A stretch of 64,000 nucleotides of DNA, taken from NCBI RefSeq assembly GCF_024707505.1, contig NZ_CP102605.1:682001-746000 (forward strand), given 5' to 3'. Position 1 is the first letter of the stretch, and each line of letters begins with the position of its first letter. Both the position numbers and the translations under genes were made by a program. The DNA is from Pantoea sp. SOD02 (GTDB lineage Bacteria; Pseudomonadota; Gammaproteobacteria; Enterobacterales; Enterobacteriaceae). Of the stretch, positions 25,309 through 33,348 are shown piece by piece. The notes beneath the pieces were generated by a model, which did not search any database, was not told the origin of the DNA, and worked only from the letters and a program-made list of their open reading frames with translations.

Positions 25309-26703
25309 ATGAACAACCTGCATTACAAAAGCTTGCTGGAAATTGGCCGCATGATTCAGTCGGGCGAAATCTCTTCGGTGGAGGTCACACAAACCCTGCT
25401 GACGCGTATCGACACGCTCGATCGCGACTTGCACAGCTACTTCTACGTGATGCGCGACAGCGCGCTGCAACAGGCGGCTGAAGCCGACGCCGAAATCGCC
25501 CAGGGCAAAATGCGCGGACCGCTGCACGGCGTACCCATCGCGCTCAAAGATCTGATCTGGACAAAAGATGCGCCCACCAGCCACGGCATGATCATCCACA
25601 AAGATCGTTACCCAACTGAAGACTCTACCTTGGTGGAGCGCTTTCGCGCGGCAGGTGCGGTGATTCTCGGCAAGCTGACGCAAACCGAAAGCGCCTTCGC
25701 CGATCACCATCCTGACATCGCCCGTCCCAATAATCCGTGGGGCAGCGCGCTGTGGACCGGCGTCTCCTCCAGCGGATCCGGCGTCGCCACCGCCGCAGGT
25801 TTATGCTTCGGCTCGATTGGCACCGATACCGGCGGTTCGATTCGTTTTCCCTCCAACGCCAACGGCCTGACCGGCATTAAACCGACGTGGGGCCGCGTCA
25901 CGCGTCACGGTGCCTGTGAACTGGCGGCATCACTGGATCATGTCGGTCCGATGGCGCGTAACGCCGCCGATGCCGCCGCCATGTTGCAGGCAATTGCCGG
26001 TCGCGATGACAAAGATCCCACCTCCAGCAGCGAACCGGTGCCGGATTATCTGGCGTTGATGACGCGCGGCATTAGCAAGATGCGCATTGGCGTAGATAAA
26101 AACTGGGCGCTGGAGAAAGTCGACGAGGAAACCCGCGCCGCGCTGCAATCGGCGATCGCCACCTTGAGTTCGCTCGGCGCGACGCTGGTGGATATCACCT
26201 TGCCCGATACCGAAAAAGCCGCCGCCGAGTGGAGCGCACTCTGCGCCGTGGAAACTGCGCTGGCGCATGAAGACACTTATCCGGCGCAGAAAGATCAATA
26301 CGGTCCGGGCCTCGCTGGCCTGCTCGATCTCGGTCACAGCGTCACCGCGCTGGAGTATCAGCGCTTGCTGCTCAGCCGTGCGGCGCTGCGCGGCGATATC
26401 TCCGCGCTCTTTACTCAGGTTGATCTGATTCTGGCACCGGCCACCGCGTATGCCGGATTGACCTGGGACACCATGACCCGTTTTGGTACCGATCAGGCAC
26501 TGTTTAACGGCGTACTGCGCTATACCAGTGCATTTGACGCCAGCGGACATCCCACCATCACCTTGCCGTGCGGCAAAACCGCCAGCGGCGCACCGATTGG
26601 CTTCCAGCTGGTCGCGGCACATTTCGCCGAAACCACCATGATCCAGGGCGCGTGGGCCTACCAGCAGGTTACCGACTGGCACAAACAGCATCCTGCGTTG
26701 TAA
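25309..26703 (+). CDS. Amidase (amidase signature family)
   Basis: This 464-residue hydrolase has the Ser-cisSer-Lys triad of the amidase signature family. K80 is in VPIALKDL, the cis-serine is in GVSSSGSGVATAAG (about S154), and nucleophile S177 is in TDTGGSIRFPSN. It would hydrolyse an amide to acid and ammonia in the cytoplasm. GAGGTAAGG precedes the ATG at 25309; the longer frame from 25258 is unlikely. A nearby urea/amide ABC importer and ANTAR regulator suggest it releases nitrogen from the imported amide. A terminator follows at 26717. Confidence 0.87.
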   Translation: MNNLHYKSLLEIGRMIQSGEISSVEVTQTLLTRIDTLDRDLHSYFYVMRDSALQQAAEADAEIAQGKMRGPLHGVPIALKDLIWTKDAPTSHGMIIHKDRYPTEDSTLVERFRAAGAVILGKLTQTESAFADHHPDIARPNNPWGSALWTGVSSSGSGVATAAGLCFGSIGTDTGGSIRFPSNANGLTGIKPTWGRVTRHGACELAASLDHVGPMARNAADAAAMLQAIAGRDDKDPTSSSEPVPDYLALMTRGISKMRIGVDKNWALEKVDEETRAALQSAIATLSSLGATLVDITLPDTEKAAAEWSALCAVETALAHEDTYPAQKDQYGPGLAGLLDLGHSVTALEYQRLLLSRAALRGDISALFTQVDLILAPATAYAGLTWDTMTRFGTDQALFNGVLRYTSAFDASGHPTITLPCGKTASGAPIGFQLVAAHFAETTMIQGAWAYQQVTDWHKQHPAL

Positions 26704-26716
26704 ATCCGCCGCCTTC

Positions 26717-26741
26717 ACCGCCCCGACAGCATCGGGGCGGT
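26717..26741 (+). terminator. Terminator after the amidase gene
   Basis: ACCGCCCCGA-CAGCA-TCGGGGCGGT is a perfect 10-bp GC-rich stem starting 14 bases after the stop. It is followed only by CATTTC, so its efficiency is uncertain. Confidence 0.65.
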
Positions 26742-26821
26742 CATTTCACCCGCTCATGGCCTGAAACTTGCTTTAACTCCCTGACTTCCGCCCTTTTTCG
26801 CCATGTTTAGGGGATGCTGAT

Positions 26822-27769
26822 ATGAAAGAGCTTTTCACCACCGACGATCTCGATAACCGCCATCGCTTCGATGCCTGGCGTGATGCGGTGTGTTCGCGTC
26901 TGATCAAAGCCGAAGCGCGCCAGATGCACTCCGGCACTTTTTCCGGCAGCTTTGCCTATTCGATGCTCGGTCACATGGATATTGCCAATCACGTGTCACA
27001 TACCGCGCTGATGTGGCAACGCACGCCAGAATGCATCCGCCGCCATCCTAATCACGATTTCTATCTGGGCTACGTTTGCGCGGGCAGCGGCACGCTGCGG
27101 CAGAATGGCAACCAATCACGCGTCAGCGCGGGCGACGTGGTGATTTACGATGCCGCGACGCCGTTTGATTTTGCCATGGAGAATGTGGCGATCAATATCG
27201 TGCATCTGCCACGTCACATCATGGAGAAGGAAGCGCCTGCCACCGCCAAACTGGCGGGCAAAACCCTGGATCTTACGCGCCCTGGCATGGCATCGCTCAA
27301 GCTACTTTTACAGGAAGCGTTCGTGTTTAATCCCGACCGCGAGAACCCGTTTCTGGCCGAACAGTTCGCCAATACGCTGCTGAATATGATTTCGGTCAGC
27401 GTCAATTTGCAGCACAGCGAAGAGGCGCTGAAGCCGGATCTGTATTCGCGCGTGGTGAGTTTCCTGCGCCACAATCTGCAGGAGCCGGAGCTGTCGGTGG
27501 CGCAGATCGCCAATGCGCATCACGTCTCACCGCGCACCATCAGCCGGGTGTTTGCCGCCCACGGCACCACGCCGATGAACTTCCTCTGGCAGGAACGTTT
27601 ACAGGCGTGTCATCGCATTCTCGCCGAAGGCAAAGCGCGCAATATCACCCAGGTGGCATTGGATCACGGCTTCAGCGATATGTCGCACTTCAGCCTGGCA
27701 TTTCGCAAAGCCTTTGGTTATACGCCCAGCAGCCTGTTACGGCAGCCGGACGCGCCGCTACTTTTGTAG
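26822..27769 (+). CDS. AraC-family regulator (FeaR-like N-terminal domain)
   Basis: This 315-residue protein has an N-terminal AraC-binding-like sensor (residues 1-190; DFYLGYVCAGSGTLRQNG and GDVVIYDAATPFDF). The C-terminal double helix-turn-helix comprises LSVAQIANAHHVSPRTISRVF and ITQVALDHGFSDMSHFSLAFRKAFGYTPS. The sensor resembles those of FeaR and other amine/amide-responsive regulators. It lies between the amidase and the ANTAR gene, whose stop overlaps it convergently by 12 bases. Control of the amidase is plausible. Confidence 0.86.
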   Translation: MKELFTTDDLDNRHRFDAWRDAVCSRLIKAEARQMHSGTFSGSFAYSMLGHMDIANHVSHTALMWQRTPECIRRHPNHDFYLGYVCAGSGTLRQNGNQSRVSAGDVVIYDAATPFDFAMENVAINIVHLPRHIMEKEAPATAKLAGKTLDLTRPGMASLKLLLQEAFVFNPDRENPFLAEQFANTLLNMISVSVNLQHSEEALKPDLYSRVVSFLRHNLQEPELSVAQIANAHHVSPRTISRVFAAHGTTPMNFLWQERLQACHRILAEGKARNITQVALDHGFSDMSHFSLAFRKAFGYTPSSLLRQPDAPLLL

Positions 27770-28336
27770 CGTGGTGATTACGCGCTCCGCGGTGTATTCC
27801 ATGCTGCTGCGCGTGTTCATCGCTTCGCTGCGCATCAAGCGATACGCCCCCGATTCATCCAGCCCGAAGGTTTGCATTAGCACGCCTTTGGCCTGCGCCA
27901 ACCTTTCCCCACGCGCTTTACGCGCCTGCTGCACCGCACGCAACCGCTGGTGATGACGCACGGTTCGTAGCGTGCCGATCATCTGCACAATCAAGGCAAA
28001 CGGATTGATCTCACGCTCGGCGATGGCGTTGGGTTGAAGTTGCAGCAGCAGCGTAAACAGCCGCGCGTTGTGGCTATCCGCCAGCGCGATGATGGGAAGA
28101 TCCCGTTCGCGCGCGCAGTTGAACAGAGTGGATAAAGGCTGCTGCTGATGCACATCGATCGCCACCAGCAGCAGCTGCGTATCCGCAGGGATTGATGCAG
28201 CAGGCGGCCAGCTGTGTTGCGCGTGACAGCCCAACTGCGTCAGCGAGGCGCAAAACGCGCGCACGCTCTGTGAATCAGGATGGAAAATATGCAGCCGGAC
28301 ACCAGAAAGCGTTGCCAGTAATGATTGTTCAGTCAT
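27758..28336 (-). CDS. ANTAR-domain antitermination regulator (AmiR/NasT-like)
   Basis: This 192-residue protein has a receiver-like N-terminal half (residues 10-125, without an obvious phosphoacceptor aspartate). A coiled segment and an ANTAR RNA-binding domain follow (AKGVLMQTFGLDESGAYRLMRSEAMNTRSSMEY). ANTAR proteins bind paired hexaloop hairpins in mRNA leaders and prevent termination, as AmiR does for amidase operons. It is transcribed toward the AraC gene and away from the urt-type operon. A matching pair of hairpins lies in the leader of that operon at 33139-33187, which makes the operon its likely target. Confidence 0.86.
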   Translation of the reverse strand: MTEQSLLATLSGVRLHIFHPDSQSVRAFCASLTQLGCHAQHSWPPAASIPADTQLLLVAIDVHQQQPLSTLFNCARERDLPIIALADSHNARLFTLLLQLQPNAIAEREINPFALIVQMIGTLRTVRHHQRLRAVQQARKARGERLAQAKGVLMQTFGLDESGAYRLMRSEAMNTRSSMEYTAERVITTLQK

Positions 28337-28454
28337 GGTTCACCCTATGCGCATCCCGAATGAGGAAGCCTCACAGTAAGCGAGCGGCTGAATCCGTGCT
28401 TTGCTGATGCTGCCGGGTGCTGTGTCAGGGCGGACAAAGATGCGGAGCGGTTTT

Positions 28455-28478
28455 GTAGGGTGCGCATTCATGCGCACC
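28455..28478. repeat. Single palindromic repeat, GTGCGC variant
   Basis: GTAGGGTGCGCATTCATGCGCACC lies 12 bases after the urtE-type stop. Confidence 0.8.
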
Positions 28479-28489
28479 TTGAATAATGC

Positions 28490-29194
28490 TCAAACATGAA
28501 ACCCCAAAAACTGCTCCGCCACGCTGGCACTCGACTGGGTTTTCGGATCGATCTTCTGCACAATCTGCCCCTTCTCAATCACATGAATCTGGTCAGACAG
28601 CGCATAGAGAAACTCGATATCCTGCTCCACCAGAATGATCGAAATATCCATCTCATGGCGCAGCCGCCGCAACGTCTCGATGATCTCCTCGCAGATATTT
28701 GGTTGAATCCCTTCCGTTGGCTCATCCAGCAGCACCAACTGTGGCTGGCCGCACAGGCAACGCGCCAATGCCAGCAACTGCTGCTCGCCGCCCGATAGCG
28801 CACCGCCCGGTTGCGCCAGCAGGCGTTTCAGGCGCGGAAAACATTCCAGCATCTGCTCGATAATCTGCCCGGCGCGGGAGAAGTGTTTCACGCAGCCCAT
28901 ACGCAGATTCTCCTCCACCGTCAGCTGCGGGAAAATCTGTCGTCCTTGCGGTACAAAACCGATGCCCGCCACCGCCCGCTGATGCGCCTGATAACCAGTA
29001 ATATCGATGCCGTTCAGCGCGATGCGGCCTTGCCAGGCTGGCAGTTCGCCCATAATGGTGCGCAGCAGCGTGGTTTTGCCCATGCCGTTGCGTCCCAGCA
29101 CGCCGGTGAACGATTTTGCGCCGACAAACAGCTCGGATAAGTTCAGCACCGGAATCTTGTTGTAGCCCGAAACCATCTCTTTTATTTCAAGCAT
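28490..29194 (-). CDS. urtE: Urea/short-chain amide ABC transporter ATPase UrtE-like
   Basis: This 234-residue branched-chain-type ATPase has Walker A GRNGMGKTT, signature LSGGEQQLLALAR and Walker B LVLLDEPTEGIQPN. The EGIQPNICEEI segment is characteristic of UrtE. It begins 8 bases inside the end of the urtD-like gene and is the last gene of the five-gene importer. With UrtD it powers uptake through the two permeases. Whether urea or a short amide is carried is uncertain; the ANTAR regulator and amidase favour amides. Confidence 0.87.
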   Translation of the reverse strand: MLEIKEMVSGYNKIPVLNLSELFVGAKSFTGVLGRNGMGKTTLLRTIMGELPAWQGRIALNGIDITGYQAHQRAVAGIGFVPQGRQIFPQLTVEENLRMGCVKHFSRAGQIIEQMLECFPRLKRLLAQPGGALSGGEQQLLALARCLCGQPQLVLLDEPTEGIQPNICEEIIETLRRLRHEMDISIILVEQDIEFLYALSDQIHVIEKGQIVQKIDPKTQSSASVAEQFLGFHV

Positions 29195-29918
29195 GTTTAA
29201 TCTCCAGATTGCCGAGATACGCCTCTTTCACCAGCGGATTTTGCGTCACCTCGCGGAAACTGCCTTCCGCCAACACCGCGCCCTGGTTAAACACCGTCAC
29301 CTGTTGCGCAATCATGCTGATGAACTCCATGTCGTGTTCCACCACCACCACAGTGCTCTGCTGATTGATCGCCTTGATCAGCTGCGCGGTTTTGCGCACT
29401 TCCTGATGCGTCATGCCCGCCGCCGGTTCATCCAGCAGCACCAGCTGCGGTTTGGAGATCAGGATCATCCCCAGTTCCACCCACTGCCGCTGACCATGTG
29501 CCAGTTCCGAGAGCACCGCATGTTGCAGATCGACCAGGCCGATATCCTCCAGCACTTGTTCAATCGCCGCTGGCAGCGCCGCTTTCGCCAGCTTATTGGC
29601 TGCCGCCTGCCACAAGTTTTCCCGCACGCTTAAACCTTCGAACACGCTCGGCACCTGGGTTTTGATGCCAATCCCCAAACGCGCGATTTCCCATGGTCGT
29701 TTGCCGGAGATCACCTGTTCGCGATAGCGACACTCGCCGCGCGTCGGCGTTACCTGGCCACTCAGCATCTTGAAGAAGGTGCTTTTGCCTGCACCGTTGG
29801 GGCCAATCAGGCAGCGCAACTCGCCTTCACGTAAGGTGAAATCCACCTCTTTCACCGCATGCACGCCGCCAAAACTGACGCCCATTTTGCGGGTTTCCAG
29901 TAACACGTTGGTTGTCAT
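29187..29918 (-). CDS. urtD: Urea/short-chain amide ABC transporter ATPase UrtD-like
   Basis: This 243-residue ATPase has Walker A GPNGAGKST and Walker B LVLLDEPAAGMT. The atypical signature LAHGQRQWVELGM (in place of LSGGQ) is diagnostic for UrtD within the LivG-like family. The start overlaps the urtC-like stop by four bases. It pairs with the UrtE-like ATPase. Confidence 0.88.
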   Translation of the reverse strand: MTTNVLLETRKMGVSFGGVHAVKEVDFTLREGELRCLIGPNGAGKSTFFKMLSGQVTPTRGECRYREQVISGKRPWEIARLGIGIKTQVPSVFEGLSVRENLWQAAANKLAKAALPAAIEQVLEDIGLVDLQHAVLSELAHGQRQWVELGMILISKPQLVLLDEPAAGMTHQEVRKTAQLIKAINQQSTVVVVEHDMEFISMIAQQVTVFNQGAVLAEGSFREVTQNPLVKEAYLGNLEIKHA

Positions 29919-30946
29919 TGTTTCACCTCACTGACCTGCGCGCGGCTGGCGGGCGCGGCGGCACGACGCTTGCGCCGCCACAGGCGCTGCAGCGTCGGCA
30001 AAATACCGCCCGGAATCAGCAACACAAACACCGCCAGGATTACGCCGAGCACTAAATTGACATCCACGGTTTGCTGCGCGCCCAGCCGCGTCACCATCCA
30101 CTGCAACAGCACGCAGCTGATCACCGGCCCAAGTAGCGTGCCGCGTCCACCGACAATCACCCAGATGATGATCTGCGCCGACTGACTGATGCTGAATACG
30201 CCGGGACTGACAAACGCGCCCCAGTTCACGTACAAACAGCCCGCCAGTCCAGCAATTGCCGCGCCGATGGCAAAAGTCGCCAGCTTATGCGCCGGCACGT
30301 TGTAGCCGAGCAATCCGGCGCGCTGCTCGTTCTCGCGAATCGCCACCACGGTTTTGCCAAAGCGGCTTAGCAGCACGAACTTCAGCAAGGCGTAGCAAAG
30401 TGCCAGACATCCGGCGGTGACCATAAAGATCGCCTCAGGCGATAAGATGGCATCCGGCTGGAACGGCAGATTAAGCGTCGGCACCGAGGGAATGCCGTTA
30501 AAGCCGCCCAGCAGCGCTTCGCCGATGTGATATTCGCTGCCGGAGGTGGAGTTGACCCAGTTAAACAGCACCAGACTTACTGCCAACGTGATAGCGCCGA
30601 GATAGACATCGCTGACGCCGCCATAAAAAATCACATAGCCGAGCAGTAGCGAGAACAGCGTTGGCAATAGCACCGCCATTACCACCGCCCAGGTCGAATC
30701 GCCCCAGTTGATGGCGCAAATCGCATAGGTATAAGCGCCTAAACCAAAAAACGCCGCCTGACCGAAGCACAAAATGCCGCCGTAACCCCAGATAAATGCC
30801 AGGCTGAGCGACAACAAGCCCATCACCAGAAACACCGTCAGTGACAGCAAGGTGTAGAGCTCGATCGCGCCTGACAGCCACAGCGCCACCAGCACCATCG
30901 CCAGTGAGGTGACGATAATCTGGATCTTTTCCGAGAACAGTTTCAT
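29915..30946 (-). CDS. urtC: Urea/short-chain amide ABC permease UrtC-like
   Basis: This 343-residue LivM-type permease has about ten hydrophobic segments. SLAFIWGYGGILCFGQAAFFGLGAY is the conserved first-loop motif, and GYNVPAHKLATFAIGAAIAGLAGCLY lies near the ATPase-docking region. It overlaps the urtB-like stop by one base. The two permeases should form a heterodimeric channel. Confidence 0.87.
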   Translation of the reverse strand: MKLFSEKIQIIVTSLAMVLVALWLSGAIELYTLLSLTVFLVMGLLSLSLAFIWGYGGILCFGQAAFFGLGAYTYAICAINWGDSTWAVVMAVLLPTLFSLLLGYVIFYGGVSDVYLGAITLAVSLVLFNWVNSTSGSEYHIGEALLGGFNGIPSVPTLNLPFQPDAILSPEAIFMVTAGCLALCYALLKFVLLSRFGKTVVAIRENEQRAGLLGYNVPAHKLATFAIGAAIAGLAGCLYVNWGAFVSPGVFSISQSAQIIIWVIVGGRGTLLGPVISCVLLQWMVTRLGAQQTVDVNLVLGVILAVFVLLIPGGILPTLQRLWRRKRRAAAPASRAQVSEVKQ

Positions 30947-31815
30947 TACAGCGATCTCCTGAAGAAGCGCCCGGTGATGCCCTGCGGCAGCAAACGCAGC
31001 AGCACAATGGCGCTCAGCAACAGCGCAACTGCACCAAACACCGGCGTGGAGAAGTAGGTCACCAGCTGCGAAATGGTGCCGAACAGCGTGGAGGCGGAGA
31101 GCGTACCGGCGATGATGGCGCTGCCACCGCCAATCACCGTGATAAAGGCTTTCGCGATAAAGCTGACGCCAATGGTTGGGATCACGCCGGTAATCGGCGC
31201 TAACAGCGCGCCACCCAAACCCGATAGCGCCGCGCCGAGCCCAAACGTCAGGCTATAGATCTTGCCCGGATTGCTGCCGAGCGCCGCCGCCATGCGCGCA
31301 TTCTGCATGGTGGCGCGCGCGCACAAACCTAAGGTGGTAAAGCGCAGCAGCAGCCACAGCGCACCGAGCAAGCCGACGGCAAACACAATCATGAACAGCG
31401 AATAACCGCTGGTGCTGTAATTGCCAATGCTGACGCTGGGCAGCGGCGAACTGATGCCCAGCGTGGTGTTGCCGAACAGCATGGTGGCAGCACCGATCAG
31501 CGCCAGACTCAGCCCCCATGTCGCCAGCATGGTGTCGATCATCCGTCCGTACAGATGACGGATAATCACGCGCTCTATCACCGCGCCAAACACGCCCACG
31601 GTAAGCGGCGCGATCACCAGCATTGAGATCCAGATCGGCACGCCCCACTGATTGGTGGCCAGAATGGCGCTGTAGCCGCCCAGCATCATGAATTCGCCGT
31701 GCGCCATATTGACGATTTTCATCATGCCGAACACCACCGCCAATCCAACGCTCATGATCACCAGCACGGCGATGGCATTGAGCACTTCAATGGCGTAGAT
31801 AATGAACAGATCCAT
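30946..31815 (-). CDS. urtB: Urea/short-chain amide ABC permease UrtB-like
   Basis: This 289-residue LivH-type permease begins with a membrane segment (IEVLNAIAVLVIMSVGLAVVFGMM). It contains IVNMAHGEFMMLGGYSA, conserved in UrtB, and FGLGAALSGLGGALLAPI later on. It lacks the extra N-terminal domain of long UrtB proteins. It follows the binding-protein gene by 11 bases. Confidence 0.87.
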   Translation of the reverse strand: MDLFIIYAIEVLNAIAVLVIMSVGLAVVFGMMKIVNMAHGEFMMLGGYSAILATNQWGVPIWISMLVIAPLTVGVFGAVIERVIIRHLYGRMIDTMLATWGLSLALIGAATMLFGNTTLGISSPLPSVSIGNYSTSGYSLFMIVFAVGLLGALWLLLRFTTLGLCARATMQNARMAAALGSNPGKIYSLTFGLGAALSGLGGALLAPITGVIPTIGVSFIAKAFITVIGGGSAIIAGTLSASTLFGTISQLVTYFSTPVFGAVALLLSAIVLLRLLPQGITGRFFRRSL

Positions 31816-31826
31816 AGCGGCTCCTG

Positions 31827-33068
31827 TTACAGCTCAATTTGATACTGTTTGGTATCGCGCGGATTTTTCTTCAGATCGCACACCATCGCGGTATCCACCG
31901 GCGCTTGATCGGTGAAGGTTTCCAGAATTTTCATCTGATGGTTTTCTACTTCAGCGATATGCACATCCAGCGAACAGTGATGCGTGGCCGGATCGACGCT
32001 CAGCTTGCCGCTCGGCGAGGTCAGCGTGACGCCGGACTCCAGCGCCTCAATCACCTTCATGCGATCGATATCGCCCGCTTTGCGCACCCCTTCCGCCCAG
32101 ATCAACATGCCCTGATAAGCGCCCATCGCGAGGTCGCTGATGTACGGCGTATTCGCGCCGTAACGCGCATGGAATCGCTCGACGAAGGCTTTGTTTTCCG
32201 GCGAGGGGATTTCCTGCATATAGTTGGCGGCCACCAGAATGCCGTTGCTCTCTTCCGGTGACAGAATGATGTGTTCGTTGCCGCCGCCAAACACCGTGGA
32301 GGCAATCGGGATCTTGCCGCTCATACCGGCCGCATGCCACTGGCGATAGAAGGAGATGTGCGCGCCACCGACCAGCGCTGACCACACCATGTCGGGTTTG
32401 GCGCTCTGGATTTTGGAGATCGCTGCGCCAAAATCGGTGACATCCAGCGGGAAGAATTCAACCGCCATCACTTCACCGCCGTTATCGTGCACCGACTTTT
32501 TCACCCACGCCGAGACGATTTGGCCGTAGTTATAATCCGCTGCCAGCACGTAGACTTTTTTGCCCCACTTCTTCACCGCGTAAGGCACCAGTTTTTCCAC
32601 GGTTTGCGCCGGGGTAGAACCGGAAGAGAAATAGTTGCGATCGCACACGCCGCCTTCATATTGCGCCGGGTAAAAATAGAGCGAACGAAAACGATCCAGC
32701 ACCGGACGAATAACCTCGCGCGAAGCCGAGGTAATGCCGCCGTGCACCACCGCCACTTTATCTTTCAACGCCGCCTGCTGCGCATATTGCGCATAAAGCT
32801 GCATGTTGGATTGCGCATCGTAATTAATCACCTGCAACGGGCGACCTAATAATCCCCCTGCCGCATTAATCTCTTCCGCCGCCAAATTAATCGCGTTCGA
32901 CATTGGCTTGCCGTAGATATCGAGCCCGCCGGATAAGTCGAGAATACTGGCGATTTTAATCGCGTCTTTGCTGTCGGCGGCGAAAGTAAATTTAGGCGCA
33001 ACGCCCGCTGCCAGGCCTAACGCCGAAACTGCTGAACCCTGGATAAATGAACGACGACTAATAGCCAT
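31827..33068 (-). CDS. Urea/amide ABC transporter substrate-binding protein
   Basis: This 413-residue periplasmic protein of the UrtA/FmdD/AmiC type has a signal with SRRSFIQ, a likely twin-arginine motif, ending near FTFAAD. Then follow IKIASILDLSGGLDIYGK, EINAAGGLLGRPLQV and LYFYPAQYEGG. The ATG at 33068 has AGAGG upstream and starts the signal peptide; the in-frame extension to 33176 would translate the regulatory leader and is rejected. FmdD proteins bind short amides and UrtA binds urea; the sequence does not settle which. The gene opens a five-gene operon with a sigma-54 promoter. Confidence 0.87.
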   Translation of the reverse strand: MAISRRSFIQGSAVSALGLAAGVAPKFTFAADSKDAIKIASILDLSGGLDIYGKPMSNAINLAAEEINAAGGLLGRPLQVINYDAQSNMQLYAQYAQQAALKDKVAVVHGGITSASREVIRPVLDRFRSLYFYPAQYEGGVCDRNYFSSGSTPAQTVEKLVPYAVKKWGKKVYVLAADYNYGQIVSAWVKKSVHDNGGEVMAVEFFPLDVTDFGAAISKIQSAKPDMVWSALVGGAHISFYRQWHAAGMSGKIPIASTVFGGGNEHIILSPEESNGILVAANYMQEIPSPENKAFVERFHARYGANTPYISDLAMGAYQGMLIWAEGVRKAGDIDRMKVIEALESGVTLTSPSGKLSVDPATHHCSLDVHIAEVENHQMKILETFTDQAPVDTAMVCDLKKNPRDTKQYQIEL

Positions 33069-33138
33069 AGCAACCTCTTGAAAGGGAAGGGTCAAATTGG
33101 AGTGTTTCCGGGAGGCCGGAGAGAATAAAAGCGAATCG

Positions 33139-33187
33139 GCAGACGGCGTTGTCTGCATTAACAAGAGGGTTGCCACATCGTTGGGGC
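33139..33187 (-). promoter_or_regulatory. Paired hexaloop hairpins, ANTAR-type RNA leader
   Basis: On the minus strand two hairpins occur in order. The first is GCCCC-AACGAT-GTGGC (33187-33172, one C-U mismatch). The second is GCAGAC-AACGCC-GTCTGC (33156-33139, perfect). Both have six-base loops with A at position 1 and G at position 4, the known ANTAR recognition pattern. A 15-base linker separates them. They lie directly after the predicted sigma-54 start and about 70-120 bases before the binding-protein ATG. A clear terminator hairpin with a U-run is not evident, so the antitermination step is inferred. Confidence 0.65.
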
Positions 33188-33201
33188 GTTATTTTTTATG
33201 A

Positions 33202-33217
33202 AGCAAGAAGTGGGCCA
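33202..33217 (-). promoter_or_regulatory. Sigma-54 promoter of the urt-type operon
   Basis: Minus-strand TGGCCCACTTCTTGCT matches the sigma-54 consensus with one change (TGGCCC for TGGCAC) and correct spacing. The start would be near 33191, four bases before the first ANTAR hairpin. An NtrC-like site lies about 110 bases upstream. Confidence 0.7.
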
Positions 33218-33301
33218 AATAATTAACAAGCCGCAGAATGCCGTATTTCGGCGATTAATTACGACGTTTCAGAAAAATATGCGCACGGTTAAATGGCAAT
33301 A

Positions 33302-33318
33302 AGCACTCATATGGTGCA
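33302..33318. promoter_or_regulatory. NtrC-like site upstream of the urt-type operon
   Basis: AGCACT-CATAT-GGTGCA matches the TGCACC-N5-GGTGCA dyad at 10 of 12 arm positions with an AT-rich centre. It sits about 110 bp upstream of the predicted sigma-54 start. Confidence 0.5.
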
Positions 33319-33319
33319 C

Positions 33320-33344
33320 GGTCGCCATAAATGGCGACCCTACA
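33320..33344. repeat. Single palindromic repeat
   Basis: GGTCGCCATAAATGGCGACCCTACA directly abuts the NtrC-like site and ends five bases before the lactonase stop. Confidence 0.82.
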
Positions 33345-33348
33345 AAAC

